This document shows positions 37,501 to 49,193 of a DNA stretch of 64,000 nt, piece by piece (the first letter of the stretch is position 1; every line of letters starts with the position of its first letter). The translations under genes and the position numbers were made by a program. The stretch comes from Linepithema humile (lineage: Eukaryota; Arthropoda; Insecta; Hymenoptera; Formicidae). The stretch covers positions 14,623,501 to 14,687,500 of the forward strand of contig NC_090134.1 in NCBI RefSeq assembly GCF_040581485.1, read 5' to 3'. Under the pieces are notes generated by a model. The model was not told where the DNA came from, made no database searches, and saw only the letters and a program-made list of their open reading frames with translations.

Positions 37501-40500
37501 GCATATGAATCGTCGCTAATTTCTTTCGTTATAGAATATCATACATGCATAATTATAATGCGACTGCGATTATTCATGAAATGAAAAATATCGATCATGA
37601 TGAGGAATAGCGACGCGACTTTACGTGGACTATAAACATTTATTCGTTTTCATTTACGCTTGATACGACTTATTGTTGGAGTCAAATATCAGCGCATACA
37701 TACAGATGTGAACATTTTTGCAAAGAAACATCAACTTGGCGACATTTTCTAGCGAATGCATGAAGATTGATGCAAATTAATCACAATATACAACACAATC
37801 CAGTCACGAATCTTCCGTTTTATTTACGAATTTTTTCATCAAGTTGTAGAGTTTTTTCTCGAAGATAAAATAAAACGATTAATTGTATTGATTTATTATT
37901 GTGATTAAGTGACATTGATAAATAAGATTGTTGTTAATCCACTAACGAAAAGTATCACGCGCGAACTCATAATGGACACTATAATCGGAGTGATTTCCGG
38001 AAGGTCACGGCGTTGTCACGCATTTGTACGCGCTCGATGCACGTGCTTTTAAGAAATCTCTTGATCACGGACAAAACAGACTGATGACGCGGCCACACAT
38101 TATATAAACGAGTTGGTCATTATACTCAATGTCGCGCCTAAGATTGCTTGTTATATGTATAATTCATTAATTACAATAACTGTACAATATCGGCCAAATT
38201 TGTCTTTCCTCTTTTCTCTTTTCTTTTCTTTTTTTTTAATGCATTTTTAATTAGAAATTACAATTACAAATAACTAAATTATAAAAGTGTTAAATTCAGA
38301 CGGGCAAGAAATGATAATTCCAGCGAATGTTAAACAAACATCTCAACGGCATTTGTTTCTCAGATTTATTATTGGCGGCATCTTTTCTTAAATGTCTCCT
38401 TTTTTATTGCCTGTTTTCAATAATGCAAATATTCTTTCAATTTTTGATGTGCTTATTTTTATATTTGTTGACATGCGGGATAACTTCGTTGATGAAAGTT
38501 GAAATAAAGAGCAATCGGAATTCTAACAAAGTACATTTGAAAACTTAGCGCGCCTGTCAATCCATCTGCTTTTCTACACGGAGAAAATTTTATATCAAAA
38601 ATTACTATGTTTTACATGTGCAAAACATAGTAAAAATTTTTATAATTCCTTCATGTGGTCCGTACATAATAATTTTTTATATAAAATTTTCTCCGTGTAT
38701 TAACATGCACAATCAAATCGAGATATCAGATATAATTAGAATTTTGCATCATACACAGAACTTTTGTTAAAAGCGTAGATGAATGTTTATCGTTAACTAA
38801 CGATATGACGATTATTCTAGCGTCCTTCAAGATGCAAAATTGCATGTGACAAGAATAAACTACGTAAATATTAAATATTTTCCATCTATGTTGAGGTGAC
38901 AAGTTTTCAAAAAAAAGAAAAAACACAAAGAGGCTACAAACTCTTATTCTAATTCTACAGTAATCACAATAATAACTTTTAAAGAAGTAGAGCAGTGATT
39001 TAGACCCAAATTATGAATGTGTTGGATCATTTTTCCAAGTTTTCAAATATTCGGTTATCTTAAGTCTTCGCCTTTTATTTTCTTCTATTTCATAAAGTTT
39101 CTTCAGAAATGTATTTCTTTGACAGTGCTGGTGGTCTAGTAACTGCAGTAGCACCAGTTGTCATAAGCGGCAATGGAGTCTGGGTCGGATGGCCAGGTAT
39201 GCACATGGAAAACCCGAACGAGCCGATACCCGAGTCCAATCCCAACGATCGCACACCCACAGCTGGTCTGTTATCTCGGAAGGTAAGCCTCCATAATATA
39301 ATTTCAGTAACGATGTAGTGCCATTGGAAAAAAAAATCAATATTCCGTGCAACCGTAATGATGTCTTACGTAATATATATCTTGCGTTGCACAACAATCG
39401 TTTGTACGTGGAAAAGAGCAAGTACCGCTTAATTTTTCAATTGTCTAAACCACTTTACTCTTTTTTTGCTTTTTTTTCTTTTCTTGCGCCAGTTTTTTTC
39501 GTTACAATATATCCGGTTAAATTGTTAGGAAAATTACTTATTGTCCCGTGCATAGAGAAGCATTGTAATGCTGGGACGCACTAGCTTGCCACTGTGAATA
39601 TGCGATTACTCAACGTTCTATTATAATGAGTAGACGACTGCAAACGACCTTTTTCAATCACGTGATTGTTTTCTCGCATTCTTTCACAGTTTCTAATGAG
39701 ATTTTTGAAATATTCAATGTTTATATGGTTAATGATTTTTAGTAGATAGTTAGATTGAAAGTTACAATAAAAATATATTTTTTTCCGAAAATTTTTTAAC
39801 AAGATAACTGCACTATAATTGCATATACTTTTAAAGCTCTAAAATTCCGAACTGAAACATGTATTTTGGAATGTTTGTGCCAGTGATTATGAAAGTGGAC
39901 TAAATCGTATATTTTTTGTTTTGAGATATTTCGATTTTTGCATTTGTATATGTATATTAAAAATATTTTTTTATTCCGTTACAAAATATTTTGCAAGACA
40001 CTTACTTTTATAATGCAAATATTTTCCGCGATTTTAAAATTTTACGAGTAGCTTGTAAGAAAAAATATTTTTTTTTGATATCTCAAATGTGACTTGAACC
40101 GTTTTTCAAATTAATGATAAATCTTACAAATAACTTGGAACAAAAAATTGAATTTTATTCAAAAACAAGTTAAAAACAAATATATTTATTTATATTTTAC
40201 AATTATAATTATAATTATGTTCCATTAATTTTTACCAATATTCTAGTTGCTTTTTCTTCTTGGATAGGATTTCCAACTTCTGAAGTCTCGAGAGTTTTAA
40301 AATATACGTAATATCATTTTATATCAAATTTATTTATTTGAACCACTATGTGATGACATAATGGTAGAATAAATATTTTCTTTTTCACAAAACAAAAGTT
40401 TACCAGAGAACAGGTGATCATTATCAAAATAAACATGAATTGAATTCTGATTAACGGCACAATCTCATTAAATGATTTAATTTTCATTTATTTTTCAAAA

Positions 40501-43500
40501 ATGACTCCACGTTATTATAGATCGATATAACACAAAGTGAGTGATAAATTTAATTTTTCAAGATTTTTTACTTAACCCATTTTTATAATTACTGGCATAT
40601 TTATATGATATTACATAGTTTTTTTTCGATATTTTCACCGAAATGTGATGAAACAAGCTCAAGTGAACTGTATGCGAACTAAATGATGTCTTAACCTTGG
40701 CATTGACACCTTACTTCGCAGTGAGCTGTATAACATACTGGAACGAGCTTTGAAGAAGTGGGGGTGGTAAGAGAATTACATTGGACGGAGACGTCTGTTT
40801 CATGTCGGTTTTCGTTTTTAATATCCCCACCATACACGATAGTAAATGTGGAAGGAGGACAGATCTTCTCTTTTTTTCTTGCCTTCTCCATTTACTATTG
40901 CCATCCTTGGGTCGCAAACCACACATTGGTTCTTATGGGAAAGGTTCACTCCAGTATGTTATACAGCTCACTGCGTACTTCGTAATCGCGCGGTAAGAAA
41001 AGAGAGAGAGAGAGAGAGAGAGAGTTGTAGTCCCCCCTTCTTGATAAACCTGTAATATTCCATTCCAATCAACGTCTCGAAAATATGGTCGCTTCTTTAA
41101 TATCTTCCTTTTCCTTCTATCCTTTATCTATAACGAGTACGAGCGATATTAATTGGCAGAGATACTTGATTTGCGAATAAAGCCGAGCTGATTGGAGCTG
41201 CTTGAGTATGAAAAGATTGTTTTACATGATGGAAAAAAAGAATTTGTAGAATATAGATCGAGTTGAAGATGCCCTTTGCCTTTTCTCTCTCGATACTGAA
41301 AAGTTCGGTGACCATTAAAACAAATTATTTATAGACTGTTTTCATGGCGATATCGAATCGTGTATTTCCCGATAAGAGCAACGTGACTATGTTTACTGAT
41401 AGACGATTATTTTATTTGTCTACTTTTCGCATCTTTCAGTGCGCGTAGTACGTGGTAACCGATACTATACTTTTTATACTTAATCACCAAAAGTTATCTC
41501 GTCATTAAGATTACATTAAGTGAAAAATAATACGATACAAATAATGTCTTTAAACTTTTTATTCAAATTTCTAAATGTTTACAATACATTTAGGAAATTC
41601 GAATATCTAATCAGTATTTCGTAACTTTTAAATGCTTAGCTTTCAACTTTTAAACTTGCCAACTCAGTTCACGCGAAAACAGTGAGTAAACAATACACAA
41701 CAGTATATAATTAAAAAAATAAATAAAAACTAACAAATTCTGAGGAAACATGTTGATTAATCGAGTCGAGCATTGGTCGCATAATGCGCGTGAATAGATT
41801 AGAAATAGCTGGCAGTGATCCGGTGTCACGAATATTCATGTCGTAGGGTCGATCGGGGAATTATCATTGCGTGACGCGTTGCGCGCCTATTACGTCTGTC
41901 GCACAGAAACGATGACTTTTGCTATTTGTTGACAGCTATGTCAACGATATCAGTTTGTGATTAGCAAACACATACGCACACCCACGCGAACGTCGCACTG
42001 GGGATCACGTGAATCGCGGCAAGACCCTTTCAAGATCGCCTATAACAATGTCTCCAAGCGATAGCCTATAACATTGTTAAACAACGACAGCGATTACAGC
42101 GGCGCGGCGTAGGCGGCGTGGCGACGACGTCACTTCAACATAACGATTGTTGTTATATAGAAATTTTAACGTGTTGTTATGAATTATCGTATTACGTAAT
42201 TTAAGTCCAATGCTGAATCGCTCGACACGCGCTTAGCGAAGAAGAGAATATTTTCTCTTATTAAAAAAAGATAACTGGCGATGAATAATTTCTTGTGTAA
42301 TTCGCAATCTTTTTTAATAAGATTTTTTAATAAGAAATTATTCTTGCGTAAAAACACATTTTTATTAATATTAATCAACTATTTAAACAAGGAATAAAAA
42401 TGTGTAAAATATTATTATTTGCATTTTTTAAACAGCATGCAATCTATAAAAATTTTTTCATTAATTTTCATTAATGTGCCAATAATATTGCTGGACGTTC
42501 TTTATAAAGAACATCCTTTTTTATTTTTGGAATTGCTCGGTTAATTTTTATAAAACTCGACTTATAGGGATAATTGTTGATACTTTATTCAAATCTGAGA
42601 TAAAAAAAAATACCAAATTTAAAATGATGGGTCCAGTATAGCGGACCAAATTAAAAAAAATAAATAGATTATTTTAAAACTCGGTTTCCAAGATCTAGGG
42701 GTCGAGAAGTTTTTGAGATTGTTCAATATATCCTTCAAATTTTGAAATTCTAAGATAAAATTTTAATTTAGCGATGCCAAAAACCCCCAAAACTGAGTTA
42801 TGATAAGTGAATTAATTAATTTTTTTAAATTTGATCCACTATATTGAATCTATCATTTCTCTAAAAACTTTTAGAAAATAAGATCTTACATTAGATGCTT
42901 TGTTAGAAAACTTTCATTTCAAGAAAGATTAATGATGACAAATTGTTATTTAGTTAGATTAAAAAAAATTAAAAAATTTTTTTTTCTTTGTTTTCAAAAC
43001 TACTTTTGTCATTTTACATTCATTTCTGCATACGTCGCTCACTTCTACCTAATCGCTCTATTTTTCTGTCTATCGCGATCGGGATGTTCAATAATATGTT
43101 TGCATAACGCGAGCATACAGGAAACAATGAAGATGAAAAGGAAAAAGAAGGCTACAAGAGGGAAAAGTTGACTATCATGTCACATATAATACTTACGAGG
43201 CATGCGATAACGCGCAATTAAAATGTTTTTATCTTCTTTTTTTTTTTTAGATAATTGCGCAAATAATGCAGAAATGTATTTTTATACGCTATGTAAAAAA
43301 TTCATCTACATGATTTATTTCTACGTACATAACAGACGACTTAATGATTAAAGAAATCTAAGGCAATTGTCATTATTAACCAGTTAAAATTAACTGAATT
43401 TATGTAACATTTTGAGGAAAAGCAGCAGTTTTAATATGATTTAACTCTGTTGGAATCTGTTAAATTAAAATCAATTGAGGCTATAACGCGTTTCTTTCCG

Positions 43501-46500
43501 ATTTAACTTGATGAAATGGTCGATAAACTGATATTTTCTTCCATGTCGCGGTTAATCAATCTCAACAATGAGTTTTCAGCGAAGATTCTTGAACAGAACA
43601 GAAGACGATAACAATTCAGCCGAATGCACGGGGAAGAGGAGAGTAGCTGCCATCGCCGCCGCTTTCCCTGACCTCTCTTAATTAATGTGCCCGTAAAGTT
43701 ACGATACCCGTCGAAGAAATAACAAACGATGGCCACTGTTGGTTGTGTCTATCGTAGAAACATTAAGCGTCTTATCTCTCGTCAGCGATTGCTCACTTGC
43801 GTCAAGCGGGTGATCTCGCTGGCACGACCTGTTTTCACACTCATGATCGGAAATAAAGGAGGCAGTGTCGCAAGCAAAATAACCAAGTTAGCGGGATAAC
43901 GAGCGAGTGCGCGGCGCTGATGTTAGCGAGAGACATGCGAAACAAGCGGATTTAACCGCTCAGTGATGATACGTCGTTATCAAATGTAGAAACGTACTTT
44001 ATGCATTTCCGATCCATTAGCAAGTATGTATTACTCTCTCTCTCGTCCCATTTCTTATTACTATCGATTTCTCGCTTCGTCGTTTCTTCTCTTTGTAATA
44101 CCTTCTCAAATTTTTGAATGTAATTCTAAATTTAAGCTGTGCGTCTCAACGATTAGTTGACAATTTCACATAATATACAGCTAGTAGCTTGTGAAAATGT
44201 GTTGCTAAGTTTTCCCGTAGACCTTTGTCAGAACAACGTGACCAATCGCTGAACACTCAGTCTAGAGATATCCGTCATACCGTTTTAATTGTTTTAAAAG
44301 TATTGACTATTAATCAGAAGCGCATTTAAGAAATTTTTTTTTTTTTTTAATAAATATGTCGAAATATTGACATCTGCGCTTTGATTCTTATAGTTTTTCT
44401 TCTGTTGATTTTTTTTCGAAATATTTAGTTTGTTATTTATTCTTAATTTTTAATTCTCGATGTTATTTTTTTCTTTTAGAAAAATTAAAAAGATCTATTG
44501 GAGTCGATGTGTAAAAAAAATTACTCTTTAAGTACGAAGCACCTAAAAATAAAACTACTTATTGGCACGTTTCCCAATACACTCCACCTGATGCAACAAT
44601 TGCATACTGACCGTACGAGTGTACTTGCGACTTGAACTAATCCCCGAAATAACGACAAAGATACGCATTGCACATCACAAATACGCGAATAATCGCGGAA
44701 AATTCGAATTCTAAAATGAGACATTTCGTATTTTAATCTTTCTCTCCCTTTGTTTTAGGTCGTCGCCGTACACGTTGATTCCGGCGTCTTTGATTCGTAT
44801 TACAATGGGTGCTGCAATGGAACTTTTTGGCCACTTTTCCATTCTATGCCGGATCGGGCAACCTTTATTGCGGATCATTGGCGTGCATATTCGACGGTCA
44901 ACGAACAATTTGCCGCACAGACGGTACGATCGTGATTTATCTGCAGCCTGTAGTGCTTAACACATGTGTTTAATACGAATCTATCACTGCAGGTCGGCGC
45001 TTTGGAACAAATTCACAAGGAACAGGAGAACCAACCGAACGGCACGCCATTGGTATGGGTCCACGACTATCACCTGATGTTAGCCGCCAATTGGATTAGG
45101 CAAGCGGCCGACGAGAAGAATCTCAGGCTCAAATTAGGTTTCTTCCTTCACATACCATTCCCACCGTGGGACATCTTCAGGCTTTTTCCGTGGGCCGACG
45201 AGATATTGCAGGGTATGCTCGGTAAGTAATCCTCTTATATTAATATAATCTTTATTACTTCAGCTATGTGATTAAGAGGTAAACACTGGATTTACAATGT
45301 TTTTCCTAACACAATCCTTCCATATTTCTTAACACTATATATGACTATATTACAACATTACACGCATTTATCATAACTTAACGAAACAAAGGCAAATTAA
45401 ACTTATAATTTTGTTTCTTAATACGCCTAATATTAGGCCTGAACCTTGCCTTATATTTAGCCTATTTTCTCTCTCTTTTCCCTTTTTCTTTCTCCCTACC
45501 CTATTTATTATCTGTCTCTTATAACATAAGTATACCGTTTTTCCTCAAAATATTCGCTTTTACTTTATCCAATTCATCGCGCCATAATTTTTCTGACCTT
45601 TCTCCTCATTTTTCTCACCTAACTCCTTAAATAATCCTCTTATAACACTAAGAACTTTTTAGGTAATTTTCTCGTTTCTCGAACTAATTTCTAGTGTGAT
45701 TGTTATTTAGGATGCGACATGGTGGGTTTCCACATTCAAGATTATTGTCTGAACTTCGTCGATTGCTGTCAAAGAAGTCTTGGTTGCAGAGTGGACCGTA
45801 AAAATTTGTTGGTTGAACATGGCGGCAGAACAGTGCGAGTAAGACCACTGCCGATCGGCATTCCGTTCGATAGGTTTGTTTCCTTAGCGGAAACGGCCAA
45901 CAAAGTCATGCAGTCGAGTCAAAAGATCGTCCTTGGTGTTGACCGGCTTGATTACACCAAGGGTCTCGTTCACAGACTCAAGGCATTCGAGCTGCTGTTA
46001 GAAAAGCATCCCGAACATCGCGAACAGGTCATTATCTAATACGCGCTTTGCATACGAGTTCTCTCTGGTAATGAATTATCAACAGAAATATCATACTCGA
46101 TTGTTTCGCAGGTGACGATGCTTCAAATCGCAGTGCCCTCGCGCACCGACGTTCGCGAGTATCAGGATTTGAAGCTCGAGATGGATCAACTAATCGGCTG
46201 TATAAATGGTCGCTTCACGACCCCCAACTGGTCACCTATTCGTTACATCTACGGTTGTGTCAGTCAAGATGAGCTAGCAGCGTTCTACAGAGATGCCGCC
46301 GTAGCCCTTGTCACGCCACTTAGGGACGGCATGAATTTAGTGGCCAAGGAATTTGTTGCTTGTCAAATTAATACACCACCGGGAGTGCTGATAGTATCAC
46401 CATTTGCCGGTGCTGGCGAGATGATGCACGAAGCCTTGATTTGCAATCCTTATGAGATCGACGAGGCCGCAGAAGTGATTCACAGGTATAAAATTGTTTC

Positions 46501-49193
46501 TGAGTCGCGATAAATCACGCGTTATTCGCTGATTAAAAATTTCACTCTTTGGTGTCTCATTGTTGAATATTAAATTGTTCCGAGATGTATTTCGAGATGT
46601 TCGGTAAAGTTACACAATCAAGTAAAACAATGTAAACAGTTGGACATTTTTTGCAGAGCTCTTACCATGCCCGAAGACGAGCGCACGTTAAGAATGAATC
46701 ACTTACGTCGACGTGAGAGGATATACGATGTCAATTACTGGATGAAGTCCTTCCTTCAGGTAATGGGATCACTCGAAGAACACGATTCCGTAGGTGCTAC
46801 CACAATGCAGCCTGTGACGATGGATGATTTTGATGATTATTTGAGCAAGTAGGTATCAGATGTGTTAAGAGATGTGCATGACTGGGCCCGACCAGCGCAT
46901 GCGCATGAACGGGAAATAGTCGTAAGATACATAAATATGAGTAAGCACTTAAGTGTCTGCATTAATCTATACTTTAAGTTCCTGTTAAGATAGTATAATA
47001 TAAGCAAAACAGCTATGCTTTTAAGTGATACTTGTAAGCTACGCATGAGTTTGGGTACGTCGCAGCGTGGCGACAATACTACACGGTATGATTTACGGGC
47101 TATGCTTATGACGTTCACCGATAATGGTGATGTATATCGACAAATTACATTGCATTCTTTTGCTATGTGGGATATCGATTTTAATGTTCTGTTCAAACAT
47201 TCCCGCAATTTGAAAAAAAAAAAACGGGGCATACAAGAGAAATGAAGAAAACGCTTTTCCGAAAGACGGCGGGCCCGCGCGAGCGATTGTTACCTGACTC
47301 ATAAGAAAAGCCGGATAACGTCCAGTGACAACCACATGTCCCCTAGGTACATCGGAGAGAATCATAAATTAGCACTGCTGTTGGATTATGATGGCACCTT
47401 GGCGCCCATTGCCACACATCCCGACTTGGCAATCTTGCCACTCGAGACGAAAAACGTTTTGCAGAGGCTATCCAACATGTCGGACGTTTACATCGCGATT
47501 ATATCAGGTAGAAATGTCAACAACGTGAAATCGATGGTTGGAATCGATGGAATCACATATGCTGGTAATCACGGATTGGAGATCCTGCATCCGGATGGTA
47601 GCAAATTTGTTCATCCTATGCCTGCTGAGTTGGAGGATAAAGTGGCCAATCTTATGCAGACACTTCAGGAACAGGTACGCGAAATGAACCACTATCAGTA
47701 CATATTGGTAAAGTAAATATGATATTGAAATATCTTTTATTGGCAAAAGCCCCAATGATTAGCTAATATCGTTAAGGACCACTTTTTCCAACGTCGGTTA
47801 ACGTTAACCGACGATTTCAATTTGTTAATAGAATTGCTAACATGAAGAATAAAATATCTTCATTAAAGGTGACAAAAATTTTTAATTTTTCTTTTTTTAT
47901 GACCATATTTCATTTATGTTAGCAATTCTATTAACAAATTGAAATGGTCGGTTAAGGTTAACCAACGTTGGAAGAAGTGGCTCTAACAGTTCTATTTGTT
48001 TGTAATATCAAGGAATCCTTTCCAGATAGGCGTCCTCTATAGAGGATACTGTCTTTTATTTTTTGCTTCTCGATAAAATTTGGCTTATAGGAGTATTTAT
48101 TGATGCTTTATTCAATTCTAATACAAAAAATACAAAATTTAAAGTAACGAATCTAATATGGCGGATCGATTTTCAACAAAAATAATCGGATTATCTTGAA
48201 ACTCGATTTTAGGAGGTTTTTGGAGTTGCTCAACATAACCTTAGGATTTTGAAATTCTGAGGTGAAACTTGAATTTAACGACTCCAAAAATGACTTAAAA
48301 TCAAGTTTCACGATAATCGAACTAATTTTTTCAAATTTGGTCCGCCATATTGGATTCACTATTTTAAAGTTTGAAATTCTAAGACACAATTAAATATAGC
48401 GATTCTGAAAACAAGGTCTTGTATAAGTTACTTTATTAGAAAGTTTCCAAAAAGATTAAGATATGATATCATAAAATATATTTACATACTTCGACAAATT
48501 CCACAATCTGTTAACTTGACTTGTTTGTTTGACAAAGCTCTGTAGAGACGGTGCATGGGTCGAGAATAAAGGAGCACTCCTCACATTCCACTATCGTGAA
48601 ACCCCGGTGGAAAATCGTCCCAAGATGGTGGATCAGGCTAAAAAGTTAATCGAGGACGCGGGATTCAAAGCGTGCGCCGCGCACTGCGCTATCGAGGCAA
48701 AACCTCCGGTCGAATGGAACAAGGGTCGTGCCTCTATCTATATACTGCGCACGGCATTCGGGTTAGATTGGAGCGAACGTATCAGGATTATATACGCTGG
48801 TGACGACGTTACAGATGAAGATGCAATGAGGGTACAAATTTTGATTTCTTCGTTTCTACCCCCGAACAAAGATATCTTTTAATTAATGAAAAATATTTTA
48901 CAACATATTGATTGTTATGAGAATTTGAATCTGTTTCCGCGTAGGCGTTGAAAGGTATGGCCGCGACTTTCCGTGTGGCATCATCGCACATCATCCGCAC
49001 CTCTGCTGAGAGACGTCTACCCAGCACAGATTCAGTACTCACGATGCTGAAATGGGTGGAAAGACATCTTAGCAGACGTAAGCCTCGCAACAGCATCGAC
49101 ATCCCGGGCATACCAACACGATTTCGACGCGGCAGCGGCGGTATTACAATGGAGATGTCTTATACCCCGCCGAAAACACCTCTCGAATCCTAG
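34556..49193 (+). CDS. Tps1: Trehalose-6-phosphate synthase with HAD phosphatase domain
   Basis: Ten exons: 34556-34671, 39126-39282, 44759-44923, 44993-45221, 45711-46027, 46112-46485, 46657-46848, 47347-47674, 48538-48831, 48945-49193. The frame is continuous, giving 806 aa. It joins UDP-glucose and glucose-6-phosphate into trehalose-6-phosphate, the step leading to trehalose, the insect blood sugar made in fat body. N-terminal GT20 domain (about 14-500): SNRLPF, WVHDYHLMLAANWI, RLDYTKG (301-307, with the Arg301 and Lys306 expected to contact substrate), LRDGMNLVAKEF (398-409). C-terminal HAD domain (about 520-770): LLLDYDGTLAPI with both catalytic Asp (530, 532) and GDDVTDEDAM (714-723), so it may also remove the phosphate, as in other insect fusion TPS proteins. 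Introns 1 (4.5 kb) and 2 (5.5 kb) are large and repeat-rich. The exon 5 donor (GTCATT) is weak. Residue 358 is Cys where I remember Arg in other insects. Possible poly(A) signal at 49335-49340. Confidence 0.97.
34780..35200. repeat. Dispersed repeat family A, copy 1
   Basis: About 400 bp that matches 57961-58345 in reverse orientation. The clearest block is ACATCATAGTAGCAATTCTT with flanking CTATAATTATTTTACTATGC, which occurs inverted near 57997-58060. A block at the other end (CTATAATTTATAATATA) matches inverted near 58296-58312. The ends are only approximate and the left end has a GAGAGAAAAAAAA motif. Confidence 0.75.
38575..38699. mobile_element. 125-bp MITE
   Basis: Short element with near-perfect terminal inverted repeats beginning TACACGGAGAAAATTTTATA and ending in the inverse. 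The ends include TA, consistent with a TA target site. A second palindrome, CTATGTTTTACATGTGCAAA with its partner, lies near the left part. Noncoding, within Tps intron 1. Confidence 0.88.
39878..40597. mobile_element. Repeat family B, copy 1 (MITE-like, about 720 bp)
   Basis: Terminal inverted repeats: TGCCAGTGATTATGAAAGTG on the left and, inverted, a TGCCAGTAATTATAAAAATG end on the right. A second copy of about 740 bp lies at 55181-55919 in opposite orientation and shares internal blocks such as TTACGAGTAGCTTGTAAGAA. There is no transposase frame. Confidence 0.88.
40712..40981. mobile_element. Foldback element, about 270 bp
   Basis: The outer arms carry CGCAGTGAGCTGTATAACAT and its inverse (ending near 40976). 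An inner pair, GATAGTAAATGTGGAAGG against CCTTCTCCATTTACTATTGC, pairs near the centre. The arms are imperfect between these blocks. Noncoding, in Tps intron 2, followed by a GA microsatellite. Confidence 0.75.
41001..41024. repeat. (GA)n microsatellite
   Basis: A pure AG run of 24 bp next to the right end of the foldback element. Confidence 0.9.
42494..42935. repeat. Dispersed repeat family C, copy 1
   Basis: Shares order and sequence of blocks with 48031-48466 in the same orientation: a small palindrome at the left (GTTCTTTATAAAGAAC), GACTTATAGGGATAATTG, AAATTTAAAATGATGG, a GGTCC..GGACC region, TTTTGAAATTCTAAGATAAA and AGAAAACTTTCATTTCAAG. Divergence is high (roughly a quarter of positions by eye). 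An inner palindrome-like structure is present in both copies. Confidence 0.7.
47771..47987. mobile_element. Hairpin MITE, about 217 bp
   Basis: Arms 47771-47843 and 47916-47987 are inverted copies over about 73 bp, including ATTTCAATTTGTTAATAGAA and its inverse. A nested palindrome, CGGTTAACGTTAACCG, lies in the left arm. The loop of about 70 bp is AT-rich and noncoding. Confidence 0.88.
48031..48466. repeat. Dispersed repeat family C, copy 2
   Basis: Second copy of the family at 42494-42935. It has the left palindrome GTCCTCTATAGAGGAT, a GGCTTATAGGAG block, and an inverted pair inside (TAATATGGCGGATC and GGTCCGCCATATTGGA) enclosing about 170 bp, which suggests a foldback element. Confidence 0.7.

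Larger units (their letters stand above)
34672..39125 (+). other. Tps intron 1, 4.5 kb
   Basis: Contains a dispersed repeat (34780-35200) that has a second, inverted copy at 57961-58345, and a 125-bp MITE (38575-38699). The rest is AT-rich with short islands of mixed composition near 36500-36930 and 37960-38080; frames there have no recognisable domain. Confidence 0.6.
39283..44758 (+). other. Tps intron 2, 5.5 kb
   Basis: Holds a repeat family B element (39878-40597), a foldback element (40712-40981), a GA run (41001-41024) and a repeat family C copy (42494-42935). CpG-richer stretches near 41780-42140 and 43540-43980 have no recognisable coding frame. The rest is AT-rich. Confidence 0.6.
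47675..48537 (+). other. Tps intron 8 with two repeats
   Basis: The intron between the exon ending at 47674 and the exon starting at 48538 is almost filled by a hairpin element (47771-47987) and repeat family C copy 2 (48031-48466). The acceptor (TTGACAAAG|CTC) is pyrimidine-poor next to the AG but keeps the frame and the conserved DGAWVENKG block. Confidence 0.7.
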
